Made by a program: the position numbers and the translations under genes. Positions 11,245-23,649 of a stretch of DNA of 64,000 nt are shown one piece after another. Numbering within the stretch: position 1 is the stretch's first letter; each line of letters opens with the position of its first letter. Below the pieces are notes generated by a model, which saw only the letters and a program-made list of their open reading frames with translations, was not told where the DNA came from and made no database searches. Source of the stretch: Unio delphinus (Eukaryota > Mollusca > Bivalvia > Unionida > Unionidae); contig JAQISU010000180.1 of assembly GCA_029339505.1 (NCBI GenBank), positions 616,501-680,500 of the forward strand. Direction: 5' to 3'.

Positions 11245-11337
11245 ATTGACATTTCATCTTCACAGGAAAACATACATCAGGACCGAACTTTTCACATTTG
11301 TCTTTTTAAAACCATTTAATCAGAATACAGAAAAATA

Positions 11338-11395
11338 ATGGAACGATACATTGGATTTGTACTTTTGGCCTCATTCGTGTGTTACACACATCAGC
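11338..11395 (+). CDS. Chitin-binding secreted protein, exon 1 (signal peptide)
   Basis: The ATG opens MERYIGFVLLASFVCYTHQ, a short basic start, a hydrophobic core and small residues, as expected for a secretory signal peptide. The exon ends after one base of the next codon at a good donor, c|gtgagt (phase 1). Joined to the exon at 23413, the split codon becomes CAA (Gln) and the frame runs on without a stop. The same phase also fits the candidate exon at 18955. The start choice is supported by the aaaataATGG context and by the absence of an upstream in-frame ATG. Confidence 0.7.
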
Positions 11396-13096
11396 GTGAG
11401 TATTCAAGTAATATTTGAAAAAATTATAAAGAAACCTACCATGTGCATTTTCATGCAACATGGAATATTATACTTCTGGTATCTTGCTTCACTTCGCTTG
11501 TTATACGTATTGAAATGCTATTATTGAATCTTGAATTTTGAAACATTATTAAGCTTAAGCTATCTTTTGCACTTGAGGCAAGCTTTGTGGATGATAGAAT
11601 TAAAGCAGAGCATGCTTCTTATTTCTAAGAAACATAATTATTTTTTACATGTTTTATTCGAAAATGGCGAAATCGATATCTACAAATATTATTAGATAAG
11701 TTATATTTGTTTTGAGCCAAACATAATCGACTAACTTCTGTATCTAACTTTACCTCTTTGAAATGTTCGTTTTTTTATTGTTCTTCTAATTCATGTCTGC
11801 TATTTGATATCAGCTATAAACAATCATTGGCAATAAATTACATCATGGGCATCATAGATTTCTTTAAAATTTAAACATTCTTAAAATGGATGGGGAAATT
11901 TTGCTGATTATTTGTCTGTGTAAATAGAACAAAGACATGCTGATGTCAAATTGTGACAATGATATGATTATTCATTGGTCATATTCGGATTCTTTTGTTT
12001 TGTTCCTACTTTTTGCCATGATTTATTCATCATAGATAAATACGAATGAAAAGACAAATGTTGAAATATGATTAATACTTTTAAAAATGTAATGGCATTA
12101 TTTGACTATAATTTTGGAATAATTGGATGTACATGAGTGGTGGGGTTCTCATATTTTTATGATGACACTAAAAACATTTAATAAGTTTCATAGTTTTATA
12201 GACATAGTTTCTTTAAAATTTTAAAACTTGTCGGCATGTCTTGATCCTATGACAAGGAGATATAGAGTCAATTAGCATTGTATTAGGCCTTTACGTTAGC
12301 ATCTAGAAAACATTTTAAAAATAAAAGTTTCAGATTTTTTAACTAACAGCCACTAACTTTCTTAGACTTTGGAAAACTTTTGTTGATAGGTATTTTCTGA
12401 TACTCAGAACACCTATATATATTATATCTATCCAGTCTCATATCTGCGGTAGCTCGGTTATGTGAACATTGAACTCCAGAGGTCAAAGGTTCGTTAAGAA
12501 CTCAGGCCTTGCAGTATTGGATATCTTGGCGTAACCGATGTGAGCGGCACTCTGCTTCCTTTCTCTCTGTCTGATGAAGGTTAAACAAAGGGTCGTTGAA
12601 AATCAGTCAACGCATAGCTCTTCTCTTCCCGTTAACCATGTTGTTATGGAATATACTTGCACTGGTTGCTCTATTGTTTCTGCAAAAGCATTTTCGTTTC
12701 AATCCGGGATACCAGCGACTTTGTGAATCTCTATGACACGTATTTCATCGCTACGCTAACCTTGTCAGACGGGTCGCATATTTGTCGATTGTTTCTATTT
12801 ATTGCCGAACAGACGGCTTGTATCGTAGTGATCGTAGATACGCTGGAAACCGTGTTTCTTATTTAAAACATCACAACCACAGACAATTGATGGAATTTAG
12901 TAGTCCTACCTCCGCATCTACAGGGAACAGATTAGCTATTATCAATTGCAAAACTTGATTTTATGTGGGGTTATTTTTCTCAGGTGGTGGCATTACTTTT
13001 ACAAAGTAGTTCATGGGAACCCGGATGCGTAGATGAAACCAGAAAGTAAGTTGAAACCGAATATGAAGCCTTGCACAACTGCCAGAATCAGAAGAT

Positions 13097-13121
13097 GGGG
13101 GGGGGGGGGGGGGGGGGGGGG
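13097..13121 (+). repeat. Poly-G tract, 25 bases
   Basis: An unbroken run of 25 G on the sense strand of the first intron. It could form a G-quadruplex in DNA or nascent RNA. Exact length is hard to sequence and may be wrong. Confidence 0.9.
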
Positions 13122-13229
13122 CAGGGTTGGCCAACGGTCTATGTGCTCGTTTTTCATCTTAAGTTTATATGCAAATTTTTAAGTGCATGAAGTCCACGAC
13201 TGACAGTTGCAATTTATCTTTGAGTGTGC

Positions 13230-13231
<2 letters not shown>

Positions 13232-13308
<77 letters not shown>
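13232..13308. repeat. (GA)n microsatellite
   Basis: About 38 GA units, immediately followed by the 75-bp dispersed repeat at 13309. Confidence 0.95.
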
Positions 13309-13314
<6 letters not shown>

Positions 13315-13383
13315 TCAATATTGAACATTACAATTCGGTTTAAATTTGGAAGAAAAGTGCAATGCAAATATATAATTAGATGC
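13309..13383 (+). repeat. 75-bp dispersed repeat after (GA)n, copy 1
   Basis: It starts attgttcaatattgaacatt and continues acaattcggt to atataattagat. A close copy lies at 15833-15903, also right after a GA tract. The two diverge at the same point on the right. It may be the end of an unnamed mobile element. Confidence 0.7.
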
Positions 13384-14499
13384 TACATGTCTGAGAAATG
13401 ATGCCCCAGTGTTAAACATCACTGATATCTGCCACATCGTAGCGACATGACTGAAACATTGTTAAAGCTACGTCAAAAATACAAATCGCGCACTCACACG
13501 CAATTACATCTCCAAACAGAAGTTAAACTCTAACAAGAGTGATGTGTGCTTTGTTACATTACACAATGGCGGCTTACCCCATCAATGATCGTTATAGGTG
13601 CTCTTTACATATATAATGATAAAGACACTGACATAGAACTACACATACATATATTCAGAAGAAAAAATAACTGTTGAAGAAATTCATTCCATAAACTCAG
13701 ATCATCCACAATGTTCAACGTAAAAGTGTATTACGCCATTGGACAATACACCTGTTTTACATGGAGTGAGATTAATGCCATAATTATAAGCATGTATTTT
13801 CTTTTAGTATGCGCTGTTGGTTTTATTATTAATTATTCTATTTTGCATTTTCTATTAGTATATGTTATGTATTTTATACAAGAAACTGCAGTATGTAAAA
13901 GCATGCATAGCGAATCTGAAATAATAAGCAGTGGCAAACGGAAAGGTTAATCTATAATGTACATCCTAGACACAGAAAATTCAAAATAATTGCTGCACAA
14001 CAAAATAAACTAATAGAAAGTACATGCACATAATTAAAATGCATATGCAAAATTAGTAAACATGAATATAATTAAGGACGTTAACTCCCTCTATAATATT
14101 TTACATCCTGTCATATGTGATTTAGATCACTCCTGATTCACCTACATACTAGCCAAGGGTCAGAAGTTATATGTATTTGACAGTTCCGTTATATTTCTGT
14201 ATATTTGTTTTATAAGAAACCTCTGTCTCAAGTGGATTTTTTTTCCTATTCAAAACCGATAATGCTTAACAGGGGAGGATAGAGAAATATCGCTCAGGGT
14301 AAAGACCAAACAAAACTGGTGCATGTTCCTGTATTTTAAGCATTTCAGGTGCATAATTGTAGGCATATGACTGTGAAAGTTAATACAGGAAATGCTCAGG
14401 TCGTTTCTCTCTCACACTTGCTTTCTTTCTTTGGGAGAGAGGGTTGCATATTATTAGCAGAAAGGCCCATAATGGGCCTATCTTTCCATTTTTGATTGG

Positions 14500-14502
<3 letters not shown>

Positions 14503-14548
<46 letters not shown>

Positions 14549-14565
14549 GATGATGATGATGATAT
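14503..14565. repeat. (GA)n-(GAT)n compound microsatellite
   Basis: About 20 GA units pass directly into about 7 GAT units. Confidence 0.95.
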
Positions 14566-14707
14566 TCTTTTATTCCGCCATTTTCTGAAGATTTTAAGAC
14601 AAAAAAGAAATGCATTCATATACATAGAATCACAAAAAAATAATGGATTCGTTATTTATTGAATTATTTCCAATAGCAAACGAATAAATAAATTAAAATC
14701 ATTACTA

Positions 14708-14710
<3 letters not shown>

Positions 14711-14762
<52 letters not shown>
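14711..14762. repeat. (TA)n microsatellite
   Basis: Pure TA dinucleotides. The two flanks are not inverted copies of each other, unlike the tracts at 21.5 and 46.5 kb. Confidence 0.95.
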
Positions 14763-14763
<1 letters not shown>

Positions 14764-14868
14764 GATATAACATTTGCAAATATATCCTCACAACAAAAAT
14801 AGTTAGATTCCTAATCGCTTTGCAATCCAGTACAAGTATTTCTTTCCTTATAACCATGAGTGAGTTCT

Positions 14869-15660
14869 CTATTGAATCAAATATATAATATCCTTTATCT
14901 TAATGAAATACTTGGTAGATAGTCTGATCATATTTATCCATGCCTCAAATTCTAAACATTCTGATATATCATTTAAACAACCAAGTAGTATAATCAATAT
15001 AACATCATCGATCTGATCACAGAAATCACGGTAAATCACTGGAGGCAGATACGAAAATAGACTTCCATCAAATGGTTTCTGTCGTCTAAGGTTAAGGCAC
15101 AATTCATTGAAATGTGCAAAATACGGCCATGACTCATTATGCCACATAGGGGATACAGTCCAGGTCTTGCTTGCATTCCTCCAATACCAATTAATGTCCC
15201 ATATTCCATTTTTTTGCTTGAGTCAATGTAAGCTATTTTCCATAGATGATGCATTTTTAGTCCTGGATTAATTTTTAAAAATCTACCGAATCCCTCTGAT
15301 GGATTTCTGATACTCATTTCATATTTTCTCTCCTCAAATATCTGTATTCTTGTCCCAATTAAGTTATTCCATGTTATTTTGTTTGGAAATTTTCCAGTAA
15401 AAATAAAGTCATTGAGATAGTCTTCTAAATCATACTTTTTGAGTACATTATTTATATCATATATAAAAGAGTTGTAGCTATGTTGAGGGTCAAAAATCAA
15501 ATTTCCAACAGCCCAGAGGAAAACATTTTAAGCAGTTAAGTTTGCTGATGTTCTACACATGCGACCAAGGAATACGACTTTTTGCTTATCTATGCGAGCT
15601 TCCATTGATATCATCCCAAAGCATGATGTCGTAGATCCAATAGGCGATCTTTGAGGGAAA
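14869..15660 (-). pseudogene. C-terminal remnant of a LINE reverse transcriptase protein
   Basis: On the - strand the relic runs from FGMISMEARIDKQKVVFLGR (near 15610) through WAVGNLIFDPQHSYNSF and KKYDLEDYLNDFIFTG to IQIFEERKYEMSIRNPSEGF. After a frameshift near 15150, a second frame reads MWHNESWPYFAHFNELCLN. A His/Cys-spaced stretch (CGIMSHGRILHISMNC) resembles the zinc-knuckle-like ends of some invertebrate LINE proteins. There is one stop near 15540 and one frameshift. Only the tail downstream of the reverse transcriptase is left, which is what 5' truncation of a LINE would give. I recognise the type but not the family. Confidence 0.65.
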
Positions 15661-15678
15661 CCTTGTACTCTCCGGGCG

Positions 15679-15829
<151 letters not shown>

Positions 15830-15832
15830 TCA

Positions 15833-15903
15833 TTGTTCAATATTGAATATTACAATTCGGTCTTAACTTGGAAGAAGAGTGCAATGCAGATATATAATTA
15901 GAT
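15833..15903 (+). repeat. 75-bp dispersed repeat after (GA)n, copy 2
   Basis: attgttcaatattgaatatt followed by acaattcggt and atataattagat. It matches copy 1 with a few substitutions. Confidence 0.7.
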
Positions 15904-16872
15904 ACCAAATGGCACTAAAGCCATACAAAAGTAGAAGATAATGCTGCTGCCATGCAAATGATTACGACATGCAATCAAGTCACAGAGACGAAACACCATT
16001 CGAAAAGCTATTTGACGTCACGAGAACGATGAGGTGAAAGATAATTAGAATCTTCTGTATACATTGGTCTAGTATAAGAAATTTCCATCAGACTTTTTAT
16101 GTCAGTCGTGGGTGATGCAAAATTTTGATTCTGAGATATTTCCAACTTCATAGTCAATCCGGCATATCGTACTTCAATTGTATACTATAGAGCAGTTCGG
16201 ACCACCTCTGACATTTTCAAGGTAAGGATTGATCGAGAAATTGCGAATGCCTCAACGTTTTGATTTCTCCACTTATCAGTCCATTCAGTCGCAGAAATAG
16301 TCGAGATGGTAATATTTCCCTGAAATTTATGGTGAACAACAGTACGATTTACCGTAAACTACGGAGCTGGCATAAATCATAGGCATATGTTTATCTCACA
16401 GAAAAAAAAGAAACGCTCCAAATCAACGTGCTGGTTAAATTTGCTATCCTACACCAAAGATTATTTTTCTCACATTCCTGGGGCAAAATGAGGGTTGAAG
16501 CCAATATAGCGTGTTCTAAATCTCGATGCAACTTACGTAATTCTGTATCTCACGCCAATACAGGAACTAAAAGGTGCTTCTATTGACCTCAATGTCTCAT
16601 ATTCTTCGATGCACTTAATCGAAACTCTTGCCTGACTTTCATTTAAACGTCTTTGGAAGGCGTTATAAAATGTAGTATGCAATAAATACAAACCGCATTT
16701 GTAATTTGCTTCACGCCAAGGAAATAAGTAATTTTATACGATTTTATGAAGTTGAAATAGCCTTTATACAAAAGAAAATTAAATTACAATCTCCAAATGA
16801 TGCAATGAAAGAATTATATATCTTGATTCCATGAATTTAGTTTTCATTGTATGAACGAGTCATATTGACCAG

Positions 16873-17090
16873 AGCCGATTATTACAAAGCAATAAACCTA
16901 TAATATTGACTTCCGGCAATTATTACAAAGAAATAAACCTATAATATTGATTTCCGGCAATCATTACAAAGCAATAAACCTATAATATTGACTTCCTGCA
17001 ACTATTACAAAGCAATAAAGATATAATATTGACTTGCGAAAATTATTACAAAGCAATAATCCTATCTTATTGACCTGAACCAACTATTAT
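16873..17090. repeat. Minisatellite, about 41-bp unit, five copies
   Basis: The repeated core is attacaaagcaataaaccta followed by taatattgacttccggca. Copies diverge increasingly to the right. Confidence 0.85.
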
Positions 17091-17652
17091 GAGGTTTAAT
17101 GCTTTATAAAGCTTCATATTCACCTCAGTAAACGGCGACGACTTTCAATATTATTGATCATCAAAAATATAGATAATTACATAACTATTATCCTACATGC
17201 AACTCTTTCTTATCCCTTTAAGTTTCAGACACGTTTATATCACAAACTGTTTTACGTAGATACAAATCTGTATCACGGCCATATTTACTCAGGTTTACTC
17301 AGATATACAGTATTACTTATTGGTCCCGAGCAATTATACTCATATATGCCCATTCACCAGAATCGTAATCAGATGACGTGGTATAAGTAAATATATATAG
17401 ACATGACCACCTCCGTCGTTTCTGTAGATCGAATATTGTTCCATTTTCTGACAACTGTCTTAGGGTAATTGCTTGTTATGTATAATAGCTATTACATTGG
17501 AGCTTAATACAATTATCATCATGTAGGATTGTTATATTTCGCCCCTATATCAAGTAAACGGCAAATGCATAAAGTATTATGTACTTAAATAGTCCACGTG
17601 CTACATCATTCTCGAAAACTCCGAGTTATTTATTTGTACACTCATCAAAGCA

Positions 17653-17919
17653 TTATTTTAAAAGAAATAAACACAATAAAACCTCAAAATTCTTGCTATA
17701 ATATTTCAGACATTCGGATTTGATAATATGTTTGATGTAAATGATGTATATCACAAGCTGGTCTTTGTGCTGAGAAACGGAATTTTCCAACGCTATTCTC
17801 GTGTTTGCTAATGCAACACCGATCAGTTGAATGACGTTATCTTTACTTCGCTGTAAATTCACTACTTTTTTCCGTATAGCATCCAGATTTAAACACCACT
17901 TAAAACTGTTATCAGCCAT
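17653..17919 (-). CDS. Hypothetical short open frame
   Basis: An 88-codon frame begins MADNSFKWCLNLDAIRKK, followed by VVNLQRSKDNVIQLIGVALA. The first 55 residues look amphipathic and protein-like and are less AT-rich than the flanks. The C-terminal part is hydrophobic, low-information and probably read-through into non-coding DNA. No family is recognised. It is antisense within the first intron of the chitin-binding gene and could be a chance frame or a fragment of a captured exon. Confidence 0.2.
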   Translation of the reverse strand: MADNSFKWCLNLDAIRKKVVNLQRSKDNVIQLIGVALANTRIALENSVSQHKDQLVIYIIYIKHIIKSECLKYYSKNFEVLLCLFLLK

Positions 17920-18539
17920 GTAGGTATTACATACTAAATTCCTATTAGTACACCATTATAGACAGAACGAAACTGTATTAGCAAGCTTATTGCCCGTGCC
18001 ATTAATTACTCGCTGCACTCTCTTTACAGGTAAAAACAATTACTAACAGCTAATTCATTCCATTTCATGCTACAAGCTTAATATCTCCGTTGACTTCTAA
18101 GCATATTTCTTACATATATTAAAACTCCCTTTCAACGCCTTGAGCTAAGCTAGCGTTCAAGTTTACATTTGTCATTAGGTTATATATCCTTCAGAAAAGT
18201 TCGTAGGTTCTTTACCTGAATGAGTCACGAAATAATATCCTTCCTGAAATAGGACGTCTGTCAACAAGAATAAGACATTTGTCAACAAGAATGTCGAATG
18301 TCATCTACACTTCATTATATTATGAAAAGTAGACGATTAGAGACATGTAAACCAATTAACTTAACTGCATTTGTTGTATGAATGATAAGTAAGTTTAATG
18401 TTTGCATCATATTACTTTATCAATATTATCATTTTGTCAATTGCTTTTGTTTCTTTCCACTTTTGTTTTATTTACACACATTTTACTGGTCTTCCTCTTC
18501 TTCCTGCTGTTACTTTTGTTACTACCGTTCTTAGTGAGA

Positions 18540-18730
18540 TTGACCACTGTCAAAACATATTTCTTGACCATCGGCCATTATAACATTGACAAAATATATT
18601 TCTTGACCATCGGCCATTATAACATTGACAAAATATATTTCTTGATCATTTACCTATATATTTCTTGACCGTTGCCTAATATGCCATTGTCAAATTTGAC
18701 CTATATAACATTGTCAACATGTATTTATTG
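18540..18730. repeat. Minisatellite, about 39-bp unit
   Basis: The unit ttcttgaccatcggccatta followed by taacattgacaaaatatat occurs about four times, the last copies degraded. Confidence 0.8.
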
Positions 18731-18954
18731 GCCATTTATTTCCTCGTGAAAATATGCAGTACAAAAGAAAAGGGCAATTGTTTTATATTCAAGAAGATTT
18801 TACATAAAGTATGGTTGATTGAGTGAAATTAAACAGGGCACAGACCATAAGAGACATTCAAACCTTTACCAAGTTATAAGGTTTGTTTTTGTCCCCCAAT
18901 ATACTAATATTACTTTATTGTGATTTGTTCGACATCTTCTCTGGTATATTCCAG

Positions 18955-19058
18955 GGGAGAATCCAGATATATCGTTCAGGAGGAGCGCAGATAACTATGC
19001 ATCAGGTCTGTCGTATGGAACTCCTGGTGGCAATGTCCCTAAAAACCCTGCATACTAA
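18955..19058 (+). CDS. Candidate alternative terminal exon, short secreted peptide
   Basis: An acceptor, ctctggtatattccag, precedes a frame entered with two bases (phase 1). It reads ENPDISFRRSADNYASGLSY, then GTPGGNVPKNPAY, then TAA. The phase is the same as for exon 2 of the chitin-binding gene, so splicing from the signal-peptide exon at 11338 would give a secreted peptide of about 53 residues with no chitin-binding domain. The residue mix (Gly, Pro, Asn, Ser, Tyr) is protein-like rather than a random AT-rich translation. No clear AATAAA follows nearby. It could instead be the last exon of an unseen gene or a chance frame. Confidence 0.35.
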
Positions 19059-19521
19059 TCGTTAGCCATATAATCGTAAAGTAAACGTTCTGTATGATTG
19101 TTTCGCTCTCATTGTTTTCTTTTGGTGGTGGTGAGGTGCGGGGCACTCTGTCGATGATACTAATGCGTATCTGATATTTCTTTATCCTTATTATATCCCT
19201 CGATAAACTCCTGGTGTTTGCTTCTGATATATGAGTAAATCAATGGATAAAACATGTATATGCCATCATAATCAGCAGAAAAAGAAAATCTTTTTAGTAT
19301 TCGCATATCATTCATACCAATTTTAGTATTTGTTGTGATTCACTTCAAAATTCGTCTCAAATCAGGCCCATACTAAACGTTTGTCAGTCATATACATCCT
19401 TTCTTGACATCTTTGGCTTGACAAACGTCATGAGGACTGCTGGATACATGATCTCCTGAGCATAAATCAAAATATGCTTAAAGAAAATAAATTTGCACAA
19501 AGACATCGTTTTGACCCAAAT

Positions 19522-19526
<5 letters not shown>
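19059..19526 (+). other. First intron of the chitin-binding gene, middle part
   Basis: No further exon or repeat was recognised before the (CT)n tract. Confidence 0.5.
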
Positions 19527-19598
<72 letters not shown>

Positions 19599-19720
19599 CG
19601 GGGAATTATCATCATTTTTCAAAACTGCCACTGTAAAGCCTATGCTGAAAAAACCAATACCGACCCCATCTTTTTAAAGAACTAACCCCCAGTTTCTAAT
19701 CTCCCATTCATATAAAGAAG
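19527..19720 (+). mobile_element. CR1/L2-like LINE fragment 1 fused to (CT)n
   Basis: About 34 CT units run directly into a LINE frame reading SSGELSSFFKTATVKPMLKK followed by PIPTPSF. Then, after a stop and shift, come the homologue of KNYRPVSNLPF and the helix before the reverse transcriptase fingers. The same junction, also with a long CT tract, occurs at 20904. The less decayed LINE at 39444-39475 (- strand) has ISLSSGEFP at this point with only a short CT run. Confidence 0.75.
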
Positions 19721-20137
19721 ATCTTGGATAAAGACTGCACTCATTCATTATTCACTGAATCCAAAAGAAACGTCTATATGATGGAAATTTCTAATAAATA
19801 CAAATATCCGAACGTTTTTAAATATGCGAGCTATTAACCACCTAAGCAGTGACAGTGATAAGAACGCGCCCCGTTCACCCAGTGGACTTTCGTTTGATCC
19901 TTTAACAAACTGTTAACATATGGGTTGATAACGACAATCCTTCCTTTGTTAAGTAATGCGACCGTTCGCCTTCGCCAACTCAAGTTTCCGGTCTCTGGCT
20001 GGTCATAGTAAGCTTGCGAAAGAGTTCAATACTAAGCCCGCTGCAAGTTGTAGAGATCAATCGCAAGACCGCGGTAAAATATCCAAGCCAGCAAGACTAT
20101 AGCTTATACATGACTCTATAGCTGGGGCTTAGCAAAC

Positions 20138-20895
20138 ATGACACTATCAGACGTTCTTTTTTTAAATTGGTCCGGTTTTATTGTGGATAAACGTCGTCAC
20201 GCATTAAGACAAATAATGTCAGATTTCATAATGACGTTTTTTAAAATCAAAGCGTTTGACAGTATACGAAAACTTAGCTGTCATATATTATCGGATTTGT
20301 ATATTATCGGAGTTGCAATGATATATGACAACAAGCAAGTAATAATCGGTTGTCGTAAAAGACGGTAAGCGTGATAAATATAATGTATAGTCTCTCACTT
20401 CCGTATTTATTTTGAATACAGCGAAAACAAAACTGAGCATAGACTATATATTTTTATTTTCAGACAAGAGTTTTAAATTAAAAAAGGTATGAATCAGGTC
20501 ACATTGGCGTCCAAACATCACCATTTTTTAATCACGAATTCTAATTTGAAATGTGGCCTAAATATTCGAAGTAGTGATAGTCTAATGACTAAAAGGAAAA
20601 AAGAATGACCTATATGTACAATTTAATTGCTTAATCTCCAGCTACAACCACCAACTAAAGAAACGAAAATTTAGGATATCAATTTCTGATTCGCCAAAAG
20701 ATCTAACTATAACATAGTTTCTACTTAGCCGTTAACCTATAATATAAATACCATAAAGCTGTCTCACTTCAATAGAGTTACCACTATTCCGCCTCCGTTT
20801 AATACAGTTACCGCTATACCGTCTCCGCTTAATAGTTAATACTATGCCGTCTCCGTTTCATAAAGTTATTACAATGCCGTCTCCATTTATTAATA

Positions 20896-20903
<8 letters not shown>
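20138..20903 (+). other. Intron DNA between two LINE fragments
   Basis: A 76-codon open frame at 20138-20368 has no recognisable domain and is probably random. A degraded repeat of roughly 30 bases (gtctccgtttaatacagttaccacta-like) occurs at about 20758-20890. Confidence 0.4.
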
Positions 20904-21985
<1,082 letters not shown>

Positions 21986-22817
21986 CTGGAAGAAAATTCA
22001 CTTGTCATTGATTTTGTGAGTCACGTTAGATCAAGACACAATCATTTGGTGTCGCTGCATTTAGTACGTGTTGCTGTTGTTGTTTGTTGTTGTTTATTTT
22101 TGTTCTGAAAGTGTACTAATTATACCCGTCCAAGTTTACTCGTCATTGGAAGTCTCATTGCATCTAAGTTAGTACGAGTTTGCTTAAAGACTGTCATAGG
22201 ATACTTACAAACAAGTCGATGTTGTTCTTATAGAATAAATCGTAATCAGACAATAATGCACCAAAAGGATATTATATAAATGATTTTAAAAATTACCACA
22301 AACGTCTTTCGTACCATTTTATTGAATTGGTGCGAAATCAGAGGTGATTTAGATGAAAGGAGTCAATATTCAGAACAAACTCCTAAAAGACGAATACTCT
22401 AATTCCAATGGTGCATCTCTTCCTGTTCAATCACCACGTAAAATCGTTTCCTCTTACGATAGTTACATAAATAGACGTGCATAATATATTATTTAAAACA
22501 AGAACAACGCAACCAAGAAAGTGGTTGCCACCAAGAAATACGGTATTGCTTACAAGAATGTCTAGTAATTAGAACATTATCTAATATAGATATGGTTATC
22601 TTTTCAACAGATTTATAATTTATCCAAACTAGCGTGTTAATGGAGAAATACAAGTCTAGGGTGTGAGCAGACTTGTTTCATACCTAAACAACTGATATTG
22701 CGTTTTACTAACGTGCATGCTATAAAAGTTAATTAGTGTGCTCTATTTGCATTTTTACGTATTCGAACAACGTGTGAGTTCCTTTAAGTATATGTAAGTT
22801 CAATGGCCATTGTGATC
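21986..22817 (+). other. Intron DNA, nothing recognised
   Basis: AT-rich sequence without open frames, repeats or splice-framed segments that I could support. Confidence 0.5.
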
Positions 22818-22964
22818 AAGTATGTATGTATGTATGTATGTATGTATGTATGTATGTATGTATGTATGTATGTATGTATGTATGTATGTATGTACGTACG
22901 TACGTACGTACGTACGTGTGTGTGTGTGTGTGTGTGTGTTGTATTGTATGTGTGCGTGCGTGCG

Positions 22965-23035
<71 letters not shown>
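22818..23035. repeat. Compound microsatellite (TATG)n-(TACG)n-(TG)n-(GA)n
   Basis: About 18 TATG units, 6 TACG units, 11 TG units, a short TGCG run and about 34 GA units follow each other. The stepwise change TATG, TACG, TGCG suggests successive point changes spread by slippage. Confidence 0.95.
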
Positions 23036-23040
<5 letters not shown>

Positions 23041-23189
23041 ATTGTTAACGTAGCTGTAAAAACAATTTTTCAGTCATATCGCTAGGATGTGTGCAGTATG
23101 GCAGTTTATAGTGATGTCTAGCACTGGGACATCATGACACAGACATGTAGCATGGTGTCCCATCCAGTCATATAATTCTGACACGAGAA

Positions 23190-23322
23190 CGACCAGTCAT
23201 AACACTAACCTCTTAATGCCGAAAGCCAAGCGAGGCAGCTGTTAGTACCATTTTTGTACGTTTTTGGTATGATTCGGACGGGGATCGAACCCACGACCTC
23301 TAACCACTAGGCCATCAATCTG
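23190..23322 (-). mobile_element. tRNA-derived SINE family 2, copy B
   Basis: On the - strand the head reads tggcctagtgg (A box) and then gggttcgatccccg (B box), followed by a body with revcomp of gctgttagtaccattttt. This head could fold as a tRNA-like molecule. It ends about 90 bases before the chitin-binding exon. Confidence 0.75.
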
Positions 23323-23412
23323 AATAACTTTGATAAATAGAGTGGTAAATAAATAAAGGTATTGTTTTAGTAATAAAGAACATGTTTTTAAAACCATACA
23401 ATTACTTTTCAG

Positions 23413-23544
23413 AATGTACACTGAAAGCAAACCCTTCGAATCCTGGTAACTACTTAGAGATCGTGCACGGCACCGTGATGGACCGAGCATGTGCTCCTGG
23501 ACTCGTTTTCGATCAAGTCTCCTGCACATGCGCATATTCTGCAA
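23413..23544 (+). CDS. Chitin-binding secreted protein, exon 2 (Cys domain)
   Basis: The acceptor is attacttttcag and the donor a|gtaagt, with phase 1 on both sides. The exon encodes QCTLKANPSNPGNYLEIVHG followed by TVMDRACAPGLVFDQVSCTC. The pattern C-x(n)-NP-x-Y-x-E-x-V-x-G-x(n)-CAPG-x-x-F-x(n)-C-x-C is that of the compact chitin-binding domains seen in molluscan extracellular and shell-matrix proteins, a variant of the peritrophin-A type with four visible Cys. It follows the signal peptide directly, so the mature protein would start with this domain. A (GT)n tract begins 25 bases after the donor. Confidence 0.8.
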
Positions 23545-23570
23545 GTAAGTTTAAAAGAACTACTACTCCA

Positions 23571-23587
23571 CGTGTGTGTGTGTGTGT

Positions 23588-23642
<55 letters not shown>
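23571..23642. repeat. (GT)n microsatellite in intron 2
   Basis: About 35 GT units with one TATG interruption, close to the exon 2 donor. Confidence 0.95.
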
Positions 23643-23644
<2 letters not shown>

Positions 23645-23649
23645 TGCAG

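Noticed and set aside
12444..12620. tRNA-like sequence (gcggtagctcggttatgtg ... aggttcgtt)
   Set aside because: A/B-box-like words are present, but there is no second copy in the window and no clear fold; possibly an old SINE, not supportable.
12984..13045. 62-base segment with acceptor tttttctcag and donor gtaagt
   Set aside because: Its only open phase (VVALLLQSSSWEPGCVDETR) does not match the phase-1 end of the signal-peptide exon, and no partner exon was found.
13711..13950. 79-codon + strand frame with membrane-like segments
   Set aside because: AT-rich translation gives hydrophobic runs by chance; no splice sites, motifs or conservation evidence.
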